This document shows, piece by piece, positions 1 through 8,908 of a DNA stretch of 64,000 nt. The stretch lies in assembly GCF_000308775.1 (NCBI RefSeq), contig NZ_BAGJ01000140.1, positions 1 through 64,000 of the forward strand, in the 5' to 3' direction. A model generated the notes under the pieces. It did not search any database and was not told where the DNA came from. It saw only the letters and a list, made by a program, of their open reading frames with translations. The first letter of the stretch is position 1, and each line of letters opens with the position of its first letter. Source of the DNA: Nocardia testacea NBRC 100365 (GTDB taxonomy: Bacteria; Actinomycetota; Actinomycetes; Mycobacteriales; Mycobacteriaceae). Made by a program: the position numbers and the translations under genes.

Positions 1-1177
1 GGTACGGGGGCATCACATTGAAGCCGTCCGCGGCACCCGCCTCGAACCAGGCCTGCAGATCGTCGGCGATCTGTTCCGGAGTCCCGGCGATCGTGCGATG
101 TCCGCGGCCGCCGCCGAGCGCGGCGATGAGGCTCCGCACGGTCAGCGACTCCCTGGCGGCCAGATCTTTGACCAGCTGGTAGCGGCTCTTGTTCCCCCGG
201 ATCTGTTCGATCGGGGGCAGCGGCGGCAGCGGCGCGTCGAGGGGGTGGCCGGTGAGGTCCAGACCGAGCATCTGGGAGAGCTGGCGTAGCGAGTACTCCG
301 GGGAGATCAGATCGGTGAACTCCTGCTCGAGCCGCTTCGCCGCCTCCTCGGTCTCGGCGATGAACGGCACGATCCCGGGCAGGATCAATACCTCGCCGGG
401 ATCACGGCCGTGGCCGGCCGCCAATGCCTTCACCTCGCGATAGAACTCCTGACCCTCCGGGATGGAGCGTTGCGCGGTGAAAACCGCCTCGGCATAGCGA
501 CCGGCGAAATCCTTACCGGCGGTCGAGGATCCGGCCTGGACCAGCAGGGGTCGCCCCTGCGCCGAGCGCGGCACATTGAGCGGACCCCGCACCTTGAAGC
601 GTTCCCCGTGGTGATCGATCGGGTGCACTTTCGACGGATCGGCGAAGATCCCCGTCTCGGCGTCGAGCACGACCGCGTCGTCCTCCCAGGAGTCCCACAG
701 CGCCGTCGCGGCGTCGACGAACTCCGCCGCCCGCACATATCGGCCGTCGTGGTCGGGGACCTCGTCGTAGCCGAAGTTGGCGGCCTCGTCGGCGGTTCCG
801 GAGGTGACGATGTTCCAGCCTGCCCGCCCACCGCTGATCTGATCGAGGGAGGCGAATTTGCGGGCGAGGTTGTAGGGCTCGTTGTAGCCGGTGGACGCGG
901 TGGCGATGAGTCCGACGCGCTCGGTGACCACGGCCATCGCCGACAGCAGAGTGATGGGTTCGAACACCGCCTGGGTGTTGCGTTCGATCCGGGGACCCAC
1001 CGCGAGGCCGTCGGCGAAGAACACCGAATCGAGTTTGCCGCGTTCGGCGATCCGCGCCAGTTCCTGGAAATGGCCGACCCGCAGCACATTGCGCGCCTCG
1101 GTGCGCGGATGCCGCCAGGCCGCTTCGTGGTGGCCGACACCCATGAGGAACGCGTTGAGATGGAGTTGGTGCGACAT
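1..1177 (-). CDS. NtaA/SnaA/DszA-type FMN-dependent monooxygenase (C-terminus cut by window edge)
   Basis: The reading frame is open from an ATG at 1177 to the window edge, giving 392 codons. The N-terminus begins MSHQLHLNAFLMGVGHHEAAW, followed by a TIM-barrel luciferase-like sequence with the segments GRAGWNIVTS and RPLLVQAGSS, and near the edge DGFNVMPPY. These are typical of the large NtaA/DszA branch (usually 430-460 aa), so roughly 40-70 residues are missing. Members use reduced FMN from a partner reductase to cleave C-S or C-N bonds; the substrate here cannot be told. It starts 10 bp after the permease stop, so it is the last visible gene of a transporter-oxygenase operon, which suggests use of an organosulfur or related compound. 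Confidence 0.88.
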   Translation of the reverse strand, partial: MSHQLHLNAFLMGVGHHEAAWRHPRTEARNVLRVGHFQELARIAERGKLDSVFFADGLAVGPRIERNTQAVFEPITLLSAMAVVTERVGLIATASTGYNEPYNLARKFASLDQISGGRAGWNIVTSGTADEAANFGYDEVPDHDGRYVRAAEFVDAATALWDSWEDDAVVLDAETGIFADPSKVHPIDHHGERFKVRGPLNVPRSAQGRPLLVQAGSSTAGKDFAGRYAEAVFTAQRSIPEGQEFYREVKALAAGHGRDPGEVLILPGIVPFIAETEEAAKRLEQEFTDLISPEYSLRQLSQMLGLDLTGHPLDAPLPPLPPIEQIRGNKSRYQLVKDLAARESLTVRSLIAALGGGRGHRTIAGTPEQIADDLQAWFEAGAADGFNVMPPY

Positions 1178-1187
1178 CACTACCTGT

Positions 1188-2066
1188 CTAGAGAGCTACA
1201 CGCCAGCCGGACAGCCGACGCTCGACGAACACCAGGATCGCGTTGAAGATCAGGCCGACCAGCGCGATGGCGATGATCCCCGCGTACATATCGGGGATCT
1301 GGAAATTCAGCTGCGCGGCGGTGATCAGGTACCCGAGCCCGGCCTTGGCCCCGACCATCTCGGCCGCGATGAGCACCAGGATCGAGGACGCCGCGGCCAT
1401 CCGCAGACCGGTGAAGATGGTGGGTACGGCGGCCGGCAGCACCACCTTGTAGACCAGCGCGACCTGGGAGAAACCCAGCGAGCGCGCCGATTTGACGAGC
1501 AGCGGATCGACCGTGCGCACCCCGGAGATGGTGTTCAGCAGGATCGGAAAGGTGCAGGCGTAGATCACCAGCGCCACCTTCGAGGTCTCGCCGATGCCCA
1601 GCACCAGAATGAAGACCGGCAGCAGCGCCAGCGCCGCGGTATTGCGGAACAGTTCGAGGACCGGCTCGAGGAAATCGGCCACCGGCCGGTACCAGGCGAT
1701 CGCGACTCCCAGCGGGACGGCGATCGCCACCGCGAGCACGAATCCGGTGAGCGCGCGGGACAGGCTGGTCGATACGTGCTCCCAGAGCTGCCCGTTGCCG
1801 GCCAACTCGAAGAAGGTGGCGGCAATCTCGGTGAACGGCGGCAAGAAGACCTTGTCGACCAGACCCACCCGGGGGGCGATCTCCCAGAGAGCCAGGAAGG
1901 CCAGGATCGCGACCCACGGTTTCGCCACCCGCCAGGCCAGCCCGGCCAGCCGCCTGCCCAGCCCACGGGCCGGGATACCCACCGGTGCGGTGGGCCGGGC
2001 GAGGGCGGGCTCGGGCCCGGCGGCGTGCGGCGCGTCGAGGGTGCCGGTGGCGAGTGCGCTAGACAT
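1188..2066 (-). CDS. ABC transporter permease, SsuC/TauC type
   Basis: The product is 292 aa and starts MSSALATGTL at the ATG at 2066, which overlaps the end of the ATPase gene by 8 bp. It has about six hydrophobic segments and the binding-protein-dependent permease EAA-type loop (VDPLLVKSARSLGFSQ...PAAVPTIFTGLR). Family members form the membrane channel for sulfonates, taurine, nitrate or similar anions together with a TauB-like ATPase and a TauA-like binding protein. An in-frame upstream extension lies inside the ATPase gene and was rejected. The neighbouring FMN monooxygenase favours a sulfonate-like substrate, but that is inference. Confidence 0.88.
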   Translation of the reverse strand: MSSALATGTLDAPHAAGPEPALARPTAPVGIPARGLGRRLAGLAWRVAKPWVAILAFLALWEIAPRVGLVDKVFLPPFTEIAATFFELAGNGQLWEHVSTSLSRALTGFVLAVAIAVPLGVAIAWYRPVADFLEPVLELFRNTAALALLPVFILVLGIGETSKVALVIYACTFPILLNTISGVRTVDPLLVKSARSLGFSQVALVYKVVLPAAVPTIFTGLRMAAASSILVLIAAEMVGAKAGLGYLITAAQLNFQIPDMYAGIIAIALVGLIFNAILVFVERRLSGWRVAL

Positions 2067-2889
2067 GCTGAACCTCTTCGGTTGTCGAGATATCGGCGAG
2101 TTCGAGCGAATGGGCGCGTTCGACCTCGTCGTGCAGCAGGGACCAGATCCGGTGGCGCAGCGCACGGAACTCCGCGCCGGAGCGGATGTCCTCGGCGGTG
2201 CGGTCGATATCGACGTCGACCACCGTTTTGACCCGGCCGGGCCGGGAGGTGAGCACCGCCACCCGCTGCCCCAGGTAGATCGCTTCGTCGATGCCGTGGG
2301 TGATGAACAGGATCGTCTTGCCGGTGCGCTCCCAGATCCGCAGCAGTTCGTCCTGCAGCGATTCCCGCGTCTGCGCGTCGAGCGCGGCGAACGGCTCGTC
2401 CATCAGCAGTACTTCGGGGTCGAAGGCCAGGCTGCGGGCGATCGCCACCCGCTGTTTCATCCCGCCGGACAGTTCGTGCGGGTACCGGTCCGCGAACCCG
2501 GCCAGACCCACCAGCTCCAGGTAGTGCTCGGCGCGCTCCCGGCGTTCGGCACGCGGCACCCCCTTGGCTTCGAGCCCGAACTCGATATTGCGGCGGGCGG
2601 TTCGCCACGGCAGCAGGGCATACTGCTGGAAGACGATCCCGCGGTCGAGGCCGGGGCCGCTGATCGGGGCGCCGTCGAGCAGGATCTGGCCGGAGGTCGG
2701 GGTGCTGAGACCGCCGAGCAGATCGAGCAGGGTGGATTTACCGCAACCACTGGGGCCGACCAGTACCAGGAACTCACCCGCGGCGAGGTCGAGGGTGATG
2801 TCCTCGACAGCGGTCAATTCGGTCTGCCGACCCCGGATCGGGAAACTCTTACTCACCTGAGCCAGGCGAAGTTTGGGTGTGTTGCTCAT
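2059..2889 (-). CDS. ABC transporter ATP-binding protein, SsuB/TauB type
   Basis: This 276-aa cytoplasmic ATPase has a Walker A GPSGCGKS, a signature LSGGMKQR, and a Walker B VLLMDEPFAALD followed by the switch histidine in ITHGIDEA. The Q-loop is VFQQYALLPWRT. All catalytic motifs are intact, so it should power the adjacent permease. It is first in the ATPase-permease-monooxygenase unit. The matching binding protein lies about 930 bp upstream on the same strand, separated by an opposing EspG-like gene. Best annotated as the energising subunit of a nitrate/sulfonate/taurine-family importer; the substrate is unresolved. Confidence 0.92.
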   Translation of the reverse strand: MSNTPKLRLAQVSKSFPIRGRQTELTAVEDITLDLAAGEFLVLVGPSGCGKSTLLDLLGGLSTPTSGQILLDGAPISGPGLDRGIVFQQYALLPWRTARRNIEFGLEAKGVPRAERRERAEHYLELVGLAGFADRYPHELSGGMKQRVAIARSLAFDPEVLLMDEPFAALDAQTRESLQDELLRIWERTGKTILFITHGIDEAIYLGQRVAVLTSRPGRVKTVVDVDIDRTAEDIRSGAEFRALRHRIWSLLHDEVERAHSLELADISTTEEVQHV

Positions 2890-2989
2890 ATGTCACCGGC
2901 CAATGCTTGTCCGTCAGGTGCTGGGGCTCCCCGCCATGGTGCGGCCGTGGCCGTGAACTCTGAACCCTTTGCGTCACCGCGAGTCGAAC

Positions 2990-3766
2990 ATGCCGGCCCG
3001 GTGCGCCGCCGATACGACCCGCAACCATCGACGCGGGGGCCACAAGCCGTTCACCTACACCAGCCGGACCCGGCTCGCCGCGGATTACCGCATCGAGAAA
3101 GCCGCCACGCTGCGCGCGCTACACGACCGCGACGATTACGATCTCTACGCCATGGCCGACGCCAACTCGCGTCCGGATGTCACCATCACGGCGAAGGCCT
3201 GGAACGATCAGGACCCCGAGGAGGCCACCGGCTGGATCAGGGTGCACGCGGTCCGGCAGCGGGCGCGTGGTTTCGTGATCGTCCAGCGTCCCGGTGAAAC
3301 CTTCTGGCACAGCGGTGGTTTCGATGTGACCGCCTGCGATCCACACGCCCTCGCCGAATCGGTCCTGGCCGCGCTGCCGGAGGCGGCGGCCGGGCGGATG
3401 CCGCAGGTCACGCTGGTCGATCCGGCGACCGCACCGGATACCCGGCCCTACGTCCCGCTGATCTCCGACGATGACGAATACGAGGACGACGAGGTCTACC
3501 GTAGCGCGGCCTTCCTCGCGGCACCGGCGACCGCGGCCGGGACGATCCAGGTCTTGCAGGGCCGATCCATGTTCGGGCCGCGCGGCCGAGTCGATATGGG
3601 AATGCGCTGGCGGGATCTGCCCGACGACGGGCGCTATGTGATCCCGATGAACCAGGACGTCGAGGTGGCGACCGGGATGGGCACCAGACGAATGATCGAG
3701 TGGGCCCAGGATCAGATCGCCGAGGTGCTCCTGCGGTTGGACCGGAATATGGAACACGAGGAGTAG
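2990..3766 (+). CDS. ESX secretion-associated EspG-family protein, N-terminus short
   Basis: The protein is about 258 aa from the ATG at 2990; an in-frame TTG at 2969 is also possible and a stop at 2954 limits further extension. It carries EspG-family features: a PFTYTSRTR segment, a RPDVTI strand, a VRQRARGFVIVQRP strand, then ACDPHALAESVLAALP and a C-terminal half with a TIQVLQG strand. EspG proteins are cytosolic chaperones for PE/PPE-type substrates of type VII secretion. The usual N-terminal W...EF..LW start is not visible, so the gene may be 5'-truncated, frameshifted or divergent. It lies opposite to and between parts of an ABC transporter locus, with no ESX genes nearby. Confidence 0.62.
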   Translation: MPARCAADTTRNHRRGGHKPFTYTSRTRLAADYRIEKAATLRALHDRDDYDLYAMADANSRPDVTITAKAWNDQDPEEATGWIRVHAVRQRARGFVIVQRPGETFWHSGGFDVTACDPHALAESVLAALPEAAAGRMPQVTLVDPATAPDTRPYVPLISDDDEYEDDEVYRSAAFLAAPATAAGTIQVLQGRSMFGPRGRVDMGMRWRDLPDDGRYVIPMNQDVEVATGMGTRRMIEWAQDQIAEVLLRLDRNMEHEE

Positions 3767-3821
3767 AGCCCACGCCGCCTGCCTCTCGCACTCGCTCCGG
3801 AGGCAGGCCGCGATTCAGTGC

Positions 3822-4919
3822 TCATCTCGCACCGGCCGCCGCTTGTCCATCGGGCCCGCCGTCGGCGGGGTAGGTCCCGTTGGCGTACGGGTTGTACTCG
3901 TTGGTGTAGAGATCGCGGGCGGCCAGCTTGCCCTCTTCGAGTTCGCCGTTGCGGACCAGCCAGTCGATCCAGATCTGCAATTCGCGTTCGACGATCACCG
4001 CACCCGGCACCGGGATACCGGGACTGCGCCAGTACTTCACGGGTTCGGCGCTTTCGGTGCGGCCCCGCTTGTGGATGATGTCGAGGAACCGGGCCACCAC
4101 CTCTTCCCGCGGATGGATCTGGGTCCAGCGGATCGCCCGCGCGGTGCCCTGGACGAAATCACGCACCGCCTCAGGGTTGGCGGCGATGAAATCGTCTCGC
4201 ATCACATACGTGCCGTAGCTGAACGCGCCGAACAGATCCCGGTCGGTGAACAGCGCCCGGATTCCGCCCCGCTCGAGCGCGCTCTCCCGCTGGATCGAGT
4301 TCAGCGTGGCGACATCGATCTGTCCCTCGCGCAGTGCCTGCTCGGTGTTCACCGGCGGCACCACCACCAGCTGTACCGACTTGATTTCGTCGGGGCTGAG
4401 TCCCTGCTGGGCCAGCCATTCGCGGGTGAGGAATTCGTGATGCGCACCGAGGGTGTTCATACCGATCTTCTTGCCGATCAGGTCGCGGGCCGACCGGATC
4501 GGGCTGTTCTCCAGCACGTAGTACCCGGTGTACTCGTGCGCGTCGGCACCGTAGGAGCTGAGCACCGAGGTGATGGGCGCACCGGCCGCATTGAGCTTGA
4601 CGACGGCGCCGTTGAACGCCGACCCGAATTCGATATCCCCGGTGGCCGCGGACTGGATGTCCTGCGGCCCGCTGGTGGTGTCACCCACCCACTCCAGCTG
4701 GATCTTGTCGTAGTAGCCGAGGTCGGCGGCCAGCTCGTGGAAGCCCACCTTCCCGGCCCAGCCCTGGTAGCGGAGAATGGCCTTCCCGTCGGCCGTCTCG
4801 GCGGCCCGCCCGCCCGCACCGCACGCACACAGCAGCATCAGGAGGGCGGTGACCGCCGCGATGCACCCGGCGGCCCGCGGCCGTCGGTGACTTCGGATCA
4901 TTTCCGGACGTACTGGCAT
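3822..4919 (-). CDS. ABC transporter substrate-binding lipoprotein, TauA/SsuA (NMT1) type
   Basis: The product is 365 aa with a basic N-terminus, a hydrophobic segment (AAVTALLMLLCAC) and a lipobox LCAC, so it is likely exported and lipidated. The mature part has the periplasmic-binding-protein-II pattern (LGYYDKIQLEWVG, GDIEFGSAFNGA, ARDLIGKKIGMN, EGQIDVATLN). The substrate is probably a small organosulfur or similar anion. A purine-rich AAGGGG lies upstream of the ATG. It is on the same strand as the ATPase/permease genes but separated from them by the convergent EspG-like gene, so the transporter locus appears split by insertion. Confidence 0.87.
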   Translation of the reverse strand: MPVRPEMIRSHRRPRAAGCIAAVTALLMLLCACGAGGRAAETADGKAILRYQGWAGKVGFHELAADLGYYDKIQLEWVGDTTSGPQDIQSAATGDIEFGSAFNGAVVKLNAAGAPITSVLSSYGADAHEYTGYYVLENSPIRSARDLIGKKIGMNTLGAHHEFLTREWLAQQGLSPDEIKSVQLVVVPPVNTEQALREGQIDVATLNSIQRESALERGGIRALFTDRDLFGAFSYGTYVMRDDFIAANPEAVRDFVQGTARAIRWTQIHPREEVVARFLDIIHKRGRTESAEPVKYWRSPGIPVPGAVIVERELQIWIDWLVRNGELEEGKLAARDLYTNEYNPYANGTYPADGGPDGQAAAGAR

Positions 4920-5279
4920 GGGTTCTGCCCCTTGTGCTGTGGTTGCGCTGCCCGGCTATCGTGCGGTCCGCGAGCGTGGCTGCGAACCCTTAGCCTCGAG
5001 CCGAGCACAACCGTGTGCCGTTCCGGAACGCGCCCGACCAGCGGAACAGGCCGGTCAACGCATATTTCCGAAAATCGATCACGCAAATTGATGGGATGTT
5101 CGGCGACGCACGGCGAATCAGCAAACCACTGGCTTCGCACCGCGTTAACATGCGGCACGCACCGACGTTATTCGGCCGAGACGGCACCGAGACGTCGGCG
5201 CGACAGTCCGGGTCCGAGCGGTCGTGGCGGGCCCGCTGCCCCACTATCCCGTCCCGCACCAACGAACGCAGAAGGAACG
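4920..5279. other. Divergent intergenic region, no gene recognised
   Basis: These 360 bp separate the start of the binding-protein gene (minus) from the DUF732 gene (plus) and must carry both promoters. An AT-richer stretch around 5059-5100 is the likeliest promoter zone, but no confident hexamers were found. Open frames here have no protein-like features. Confidence 0.4.
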
Positions 5280-5666
5280 ATGCTCAAAATTCTGGTCATC
5301 GGCGCGGTCACCGCCGCGCTCGTGTTCGGCAGCTTCTCCAGTGCCTCGGCACACCCCTCCGGCGCCTCGCGACCGGGTTCGGCGGGTGTGCACAGCCCGG
5401 CGGGCAAGGACGATTCCGTCGCGCAGCTACCTTTCGCCGACCGGGAATTCCTCCGCGCCAGTGCGTTCGACGACGAAACCCGCCCACTCCAGGACGCGGC
5501 GATCGCTCTCGCCCACGCCCAGTGCGATTACCTCGGCACCTCCGGCAACACCACGGCGAACCGCACCTACCTCGCCGAGGAAGCCCGGCCGTTCGTGGAA
5601 TACCCCTACTTGTTCCTGGAAGCCGCGGTCGGCGCCTACTGCCCGCAGCACTCCCGGCTGGGCTGA
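5280..5666 (+). CDS. Small secreted protein, DUF732-like
   Basis: The 128-aa product starts at the ATG at 5280, 5 nt after a GAAGGA ribosome-binding site. It has a Sec signal peptide: MLKILVIGAVTAALVFGSFSSASAH, with probable cleavage after ASA. The mature part contains DREFLRASAF, ALAHAQCDYLG and AVGAYCPQHS, two cysteines that could form the disulfide seen in the mycobacterial/nocardial DUF732 family. Function is unknown in this family. It is a single gene convergent with secA and shares its terminator. Confidence 0.8.
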   Translation: MLKILVIGAVTAALVFGSFSSASAHPSGASRPGSAGVHSPAGKDDSVAQLPFADREFLRASAFDDETRPLQDAAIALAHAQCDYLGTSGNTTANRTYLAEEARPFVEYPYLFLEAAVGAYCPQHSRLG

Positions 5667-5708
5667 GCCGCACCCCCACCCGGCATTCCGGGAGCCCTCT
5701 CCCATACG

Positions 5709-5743
5709 GCGGCGCCGCTCCCGGTTCACGGGAGCGGCGCCGT
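5709..5743. terminator. Bidirectional terminator between DUF732 gene and secA
   Basis: A perfect 13-bp inverted repeat (GGCGCCGCTCCCG at 5711-5723, its complement at 5729-5741) encloses a 5-nt loop GTTCA, and outer C-G and G-T pairs extend it. It lies between the stops of two convergent genes, 40 bp after one and 12 bp before the other. Confidence 0.8.
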
Positions 5744-5754
5744 CGATTTCGAGA

Positions 5755-8601
5755 TCAGTGCTTACGACGAGTCTTGGGGCCCCTGCCCTGTTTCGTCTGC
5801 GCCCGGGCCGCCTCGCGACGCTCGCGCCGGGTGCCCTGCGTCGGCGCGTCGGAACCGTACTCCTCCGCGTCGCTGTGCACCGCGGTGCGGCCGCCCTCGT
5901 CCGGGCCCGAATAGCTCAGGCCCCGCGGCCCCGATTCGTCGATACCGCGGGCGCGCAGTGCCGGCGGCGCCCCGTTGATGATCGGCAGCTTCTCGGTGGG
6001 GTACTGGCTCTCCGGCGGCACCGGCTGCGAGCCGATCGGGGAACGCAGGCCCTGGCCCACCTGGACCCCGTCCGATTGCGGCTGCTGGACCTCCACCTGG
6101 ACGTTGAACAGGATGCCGACGGCATCCTCCTTCAAGCCCTCCAGCATGTTGGCGAACATATCGAAGCCCTCGCGCTGGTACTCCACCAGTGGATCGCGCT
6201 GGGCCATCGCGCGCAGGCCGATACCTTCCTTCAGATAATCCATCTCGTAGAGATGCTCGCGCCACTTCCGGTCCAGCACCGACAGCAGCACCTGGCGTTC
6301 CAGGGTGCGCATACTGCCCTCGCCGGCCAGACCGTCGATCTCGGCCTCGCGCTGCTCGTAGGCGCTGTGCGCGTCGTCGAGGAGGGTTTCCAGCAGATCC
6401 TCGCGGGTGATCTCACCGGCCTCGCCGACCTCGGTCTCGCCGGTGATGTCGCGGTGGTTCAGTGTGATGGGATAGAGCGTTTTCAGTGCGCCCCACAGCT
6501 TGTCGAGATCCCAGTCCTCCACGTAGCCCTCGGCGGTGGCGCCGTCCACGTAGGCGGTGATCACATCGGTGATCATGCTCTGGACCTGGCCTTCCATATC
6601 CTCACCACGCAGGATCTGGTTGCGCTCGTTGTAGATGACCGTGCGCTGCTGGTTCATCACCTCGTCGTACTTGAGCACATTCTTGCGGATCTCGAAGTTC
6701 TGCTGCTCGACCTGGGTCTGCGCGCTCTTGATGGCCTTGGAGACCATCTTCGCCTCGATCGGCACATCGTCGGGCAGGTTGAGCCGGGTCATGATCGACT
6801 CCAGCGCCGCGCCGTTGAACCGGCGCATGAGCTCGTCGCCGAGCGACAGGTAGAACCGCGATTCACCCGGGTCGCCCTGGCGGCCGGACCGGCCGCGCAG
6901 CTGGTTGTCGATACGCCGGGAGTCGTGGCGCTCGGTACCGAGCACGTACAGACCGCCGGCCTCCTTCACCGCCTCGGCGTCCTCGGCGACCTGCTTCTTC
7001 ACCTTCTCCAGCGCGTGGAACCAGTTCGCTTGGTATTCCTCGGGAGTGTTCACCGGGTCCAGGCCCTGCTGGCGCAGCAGGGTGTCGGTGATGATGTCGG
7101 GGTTGCCGCCGAGCACGATATCGGTACCGCGGCCGGCCATATTCGTCGCGACGGTGACCGTGCCGGGGCGGCCCGCCTCCGCGATGATCTGCGCTTCCTT
7201 CTCGTGGAACTTCGCGTTCAGCACATTGTGCGGGACACCGCGCTTGGTGAGCTGCTTGGACAGATACTCCGAACGGTCCACGCTGGTGGTACCGATCAGC
7301 ACCGGCTGCCCGGCCTGGTGGCGTTCCACCACATCGTCGACCACGGCGTTGAACTTCGCCTCTTCGGTCTTGTAGATCAGGTCGGCCTGGTCGATACGGA
7401 TCGGCGGCTTGTTGGTCGGGATCGGGATGACGCCCAGGTTGTAGATCTGGTGCAGCTCGGCCGCCTCGGTCTCGGCGGTACCGGTCATACCGGAGAGCTT
7501 GTCGTAGAGACGGAAGTAGTTCTGCAGCGTGATGGTGGCCAGGGTCTGGTTCTCCGGCTGGATCTCCACCCCTTCCTTGGCCTCGATCGCCTGGTGCATG
7601 CCCTCGTTGTAGCGGCGGCCGACCAGGATGCGCCCGGTGAACTCGTCGACGATGATCACTTCACCGTCGCGGACGATGTAGTCCTTGTCGCGGGTGTAGA
7701 GCTCCTTGGCCTTGACGGCATTGTTCAGATAGCTCACCAGCGGGGAGTTGGCGGCCTCGTAGAGATTGTCGATACCGAGCTGGTCCTCGACGAATTCCAC
7801 GCCCGCCTCGTGCACGCCGATGGTGCGTTTCTTGATATCGACCTCGTAGTGGAGATCTTTTTTCAGAAGCGGTGCAATCCGGGCGAATTCGGCATACCAC
7901 TTGCTGGAGGCGTCCGCGGGGCCGGAGATGATGAGCGGAGTACGCGCCTCGTCGATCAGAATCGAGTCGACCTCGTCGACCACTGCAAAATTGTGGCCGC
8001 GCTGAACGAGATCGTCCAGCGAATGGGTCATATTGTCGCGCAGATAGTCGAAGCCGAATTCGTTGTTGGTGCCGTAGGTGATGTCGGCGGCGTACGCCTC
8101 GCGCCGCTGCGGCGGCGTCATACCGGCCAGGATCGCGCCGACCTCGAGGCCCAGGAAGCGGTGTACCCGGCCCATCCACTCGGAGTCGCGTTTGGCCAGG
8201 TAGTCGTTGGTGGTGACGATATGCACGCCGTCGCCGCCGATCGCGTTCAGGTAGGCCGGCAGCACCGAGGTCAGGGTTTTGCCCTCACCGGTCTTCATCT
8301 CGGCGATATTGCCCAGATGCAGCGCCGCGCCACCCATGATCTGCACTTTGTAGTGCTTCTGCTGCAGCACCCGCCACGAGGCCTCCCGCGCCACGGCGAA
8401 CGCCTCGAGCAGCAGGTCGTCCAGCGATTCCCCATCGGCGTAGCGTTCGCGGAATTCGTCGGTTTTGGCGCGCAGCTCGTTGTCGGTGAGGTCCTCGTAG
8501 TCGCCTTCGAGTCCGATCACCTCGTCGGCGAGATGGGAGAGGCGCTTGACCATGCGACCCTCACCAAAACGTAGCAACCTCGTCAGTGTCAGCGCAGGCA
8601 C
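5755..8601 (-). CDS. secA: Preprotein translocase ATPase SecA (SecA1 type)
   Basis: The product is 948 aa if translation starts at the GTG at 8601, giving VPALTLTRLLRFGEGRMVKRL, which matches the conserved SecA N-terminus. An upstream in-frame extension has no SecA character. Walker A is MKTGEGKT (about residues 102-109), the DEAD-like box is VVDEVDSILIDEA, and the helicase motifs AGRGTDIVLGG and QLRGRSGRQGDPG are intact. SecA drives Sec-dependent protein export across the inner membrane. The zinc-binding C-terminal tail of many SecA proteins is replaced by a basic tail ending KTRRKH, as in mycobacterial SecA1. The position next to hpf and comF matches mycobacterial gene order, although a lipid block has been inserted between. 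Confidence 0.97.
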   Translation of the reverse strand: MPALTLTRLLRFGEGRMVKRLSHLADEVIGLEGDYEDLTDNELRAKTDEFRERYADGESLDDLLLEAFAVAREASWRVLQQKHYKVQIMGGAALHLGNIAEMKTGEGKTLTSVLPAYLNAIGGDGVHIVTTNDYLAKRDSEWMGRVHRFLGLEVGAILAGMTPPQRREAYAADITYGTNNEFGFDYLRDNMTHSLDDLVQRGHNFAVVDEVDSILIDEARTPLIISGPADASSKWYAEFARIAPLLKKDLHYEVDIKKRTIGVHEAGVEFVEDQLGIDNLYEAANSPLVSYLNNAVKAKELYTRDKDYIVRDGEVIIVDEFTGRILVGRRYNEGMHQAIEAKEGVEIQPENQTLATITLQNYFRLYDKLSGMTGTAETEAAELHQIYNLGVIPIPTNKPPIRIDQADLIYKTEEAKFNAVVDDVVERHQAGQPVLIGTTSVDRSEYLSKQLTKRGVPHNVLNAKFHEKEAQIIAEAGRPGTVTVATNMAGRGTDIVLGGNPDIITDTLLRQQGLDPVNTPEEYQANWFHALEKVKKQVAEDAEAVKEAGGLYVLGTERHDSRRIDNQLRGRSGRQGDPGESRFYLSLGDELMRRFNGAALESIMTRLNLPDDVPIEAKMVSKAIKSAQTQVEQQNFEIRKNVLKYDEVMNQQRTVIYNERNQILRGEDMEGQVQSMITDVITAYVDGATAEGYVEDWDLDKLWGALKTLYPITLNHRDITGETEVGEAGEITREDLLETLLDDAHSAYEQREAEIDGLAGEGSMRTLERQVLLSVLDRKWREHLYEMDYLKEGIGLRAMAQRDPLVEYQREGFDMFANMLEGLKEDAVGILFNVQVEVQQPQSDGVQVGQGLRSPIGSQPVPPESQYPTEKLPIINGAPPALRARGIDESGPRGLSYSGPDEGGRTAVHSDAEEYGSDAPTQGTRRERREAARAQTKQGRGPKTRRKH

Positions 8602-8908
8602 GAGTCTCGTCAGTCCTCTGGGTCGGTTTCGGCTCCGATGTCGGCGGCGCGCGGCCCGGCGACGGGCCACGAAGCCGCAGCTTGCTTCATGGTAATGCGG
8701 CTCCCATGGTAGGCGCCGCCGCGTACCCGGCCAGTGTGCCTCGTTCGACATTCGGCGGCCGGTCGGGCCCGCGCCGGCTATATCACCTCGCGCTCACGCG
8801 CAAGCCTTCGAATTACATATCGGAATATCACACACAATGGTGCGGGAACAGGTACTACCTGGTCACAATGGAGACCGGTTTCCGGACTCCGAAGGGGCAG
8901 ACACCAGG
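8602..8908. other. Divergent promoter region of secA and the wax ester synthase gene
   Basis: About 307 bp between divergent starts. AT-rich DNA around 8805-8840 (AATTACATATCGGAATATC) is the likeliest promoter zone for the plus-strand lipid genes. A short open frame in this region that ends at 8912 has no protein-like features. Nothing else was recognised. Confidence 0.4.

Noticed and set aside
3843..5666. A very long plus-strand open frame running through the binding-protein gene into the DUF732 gene
   Set aside because: Only the last 128 codons have a signal peptide and ribosome-binding site; the rest is antisense to a clear lipoprotein gene in high-GC DNA.
5224..8574. A plus-strand open frame of over 1,100 codons opposite secA
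   Set aside because: It is antisense to the highly conserved secA and its translation has no recognisable domain; long antisense frames are normal at this GC content.
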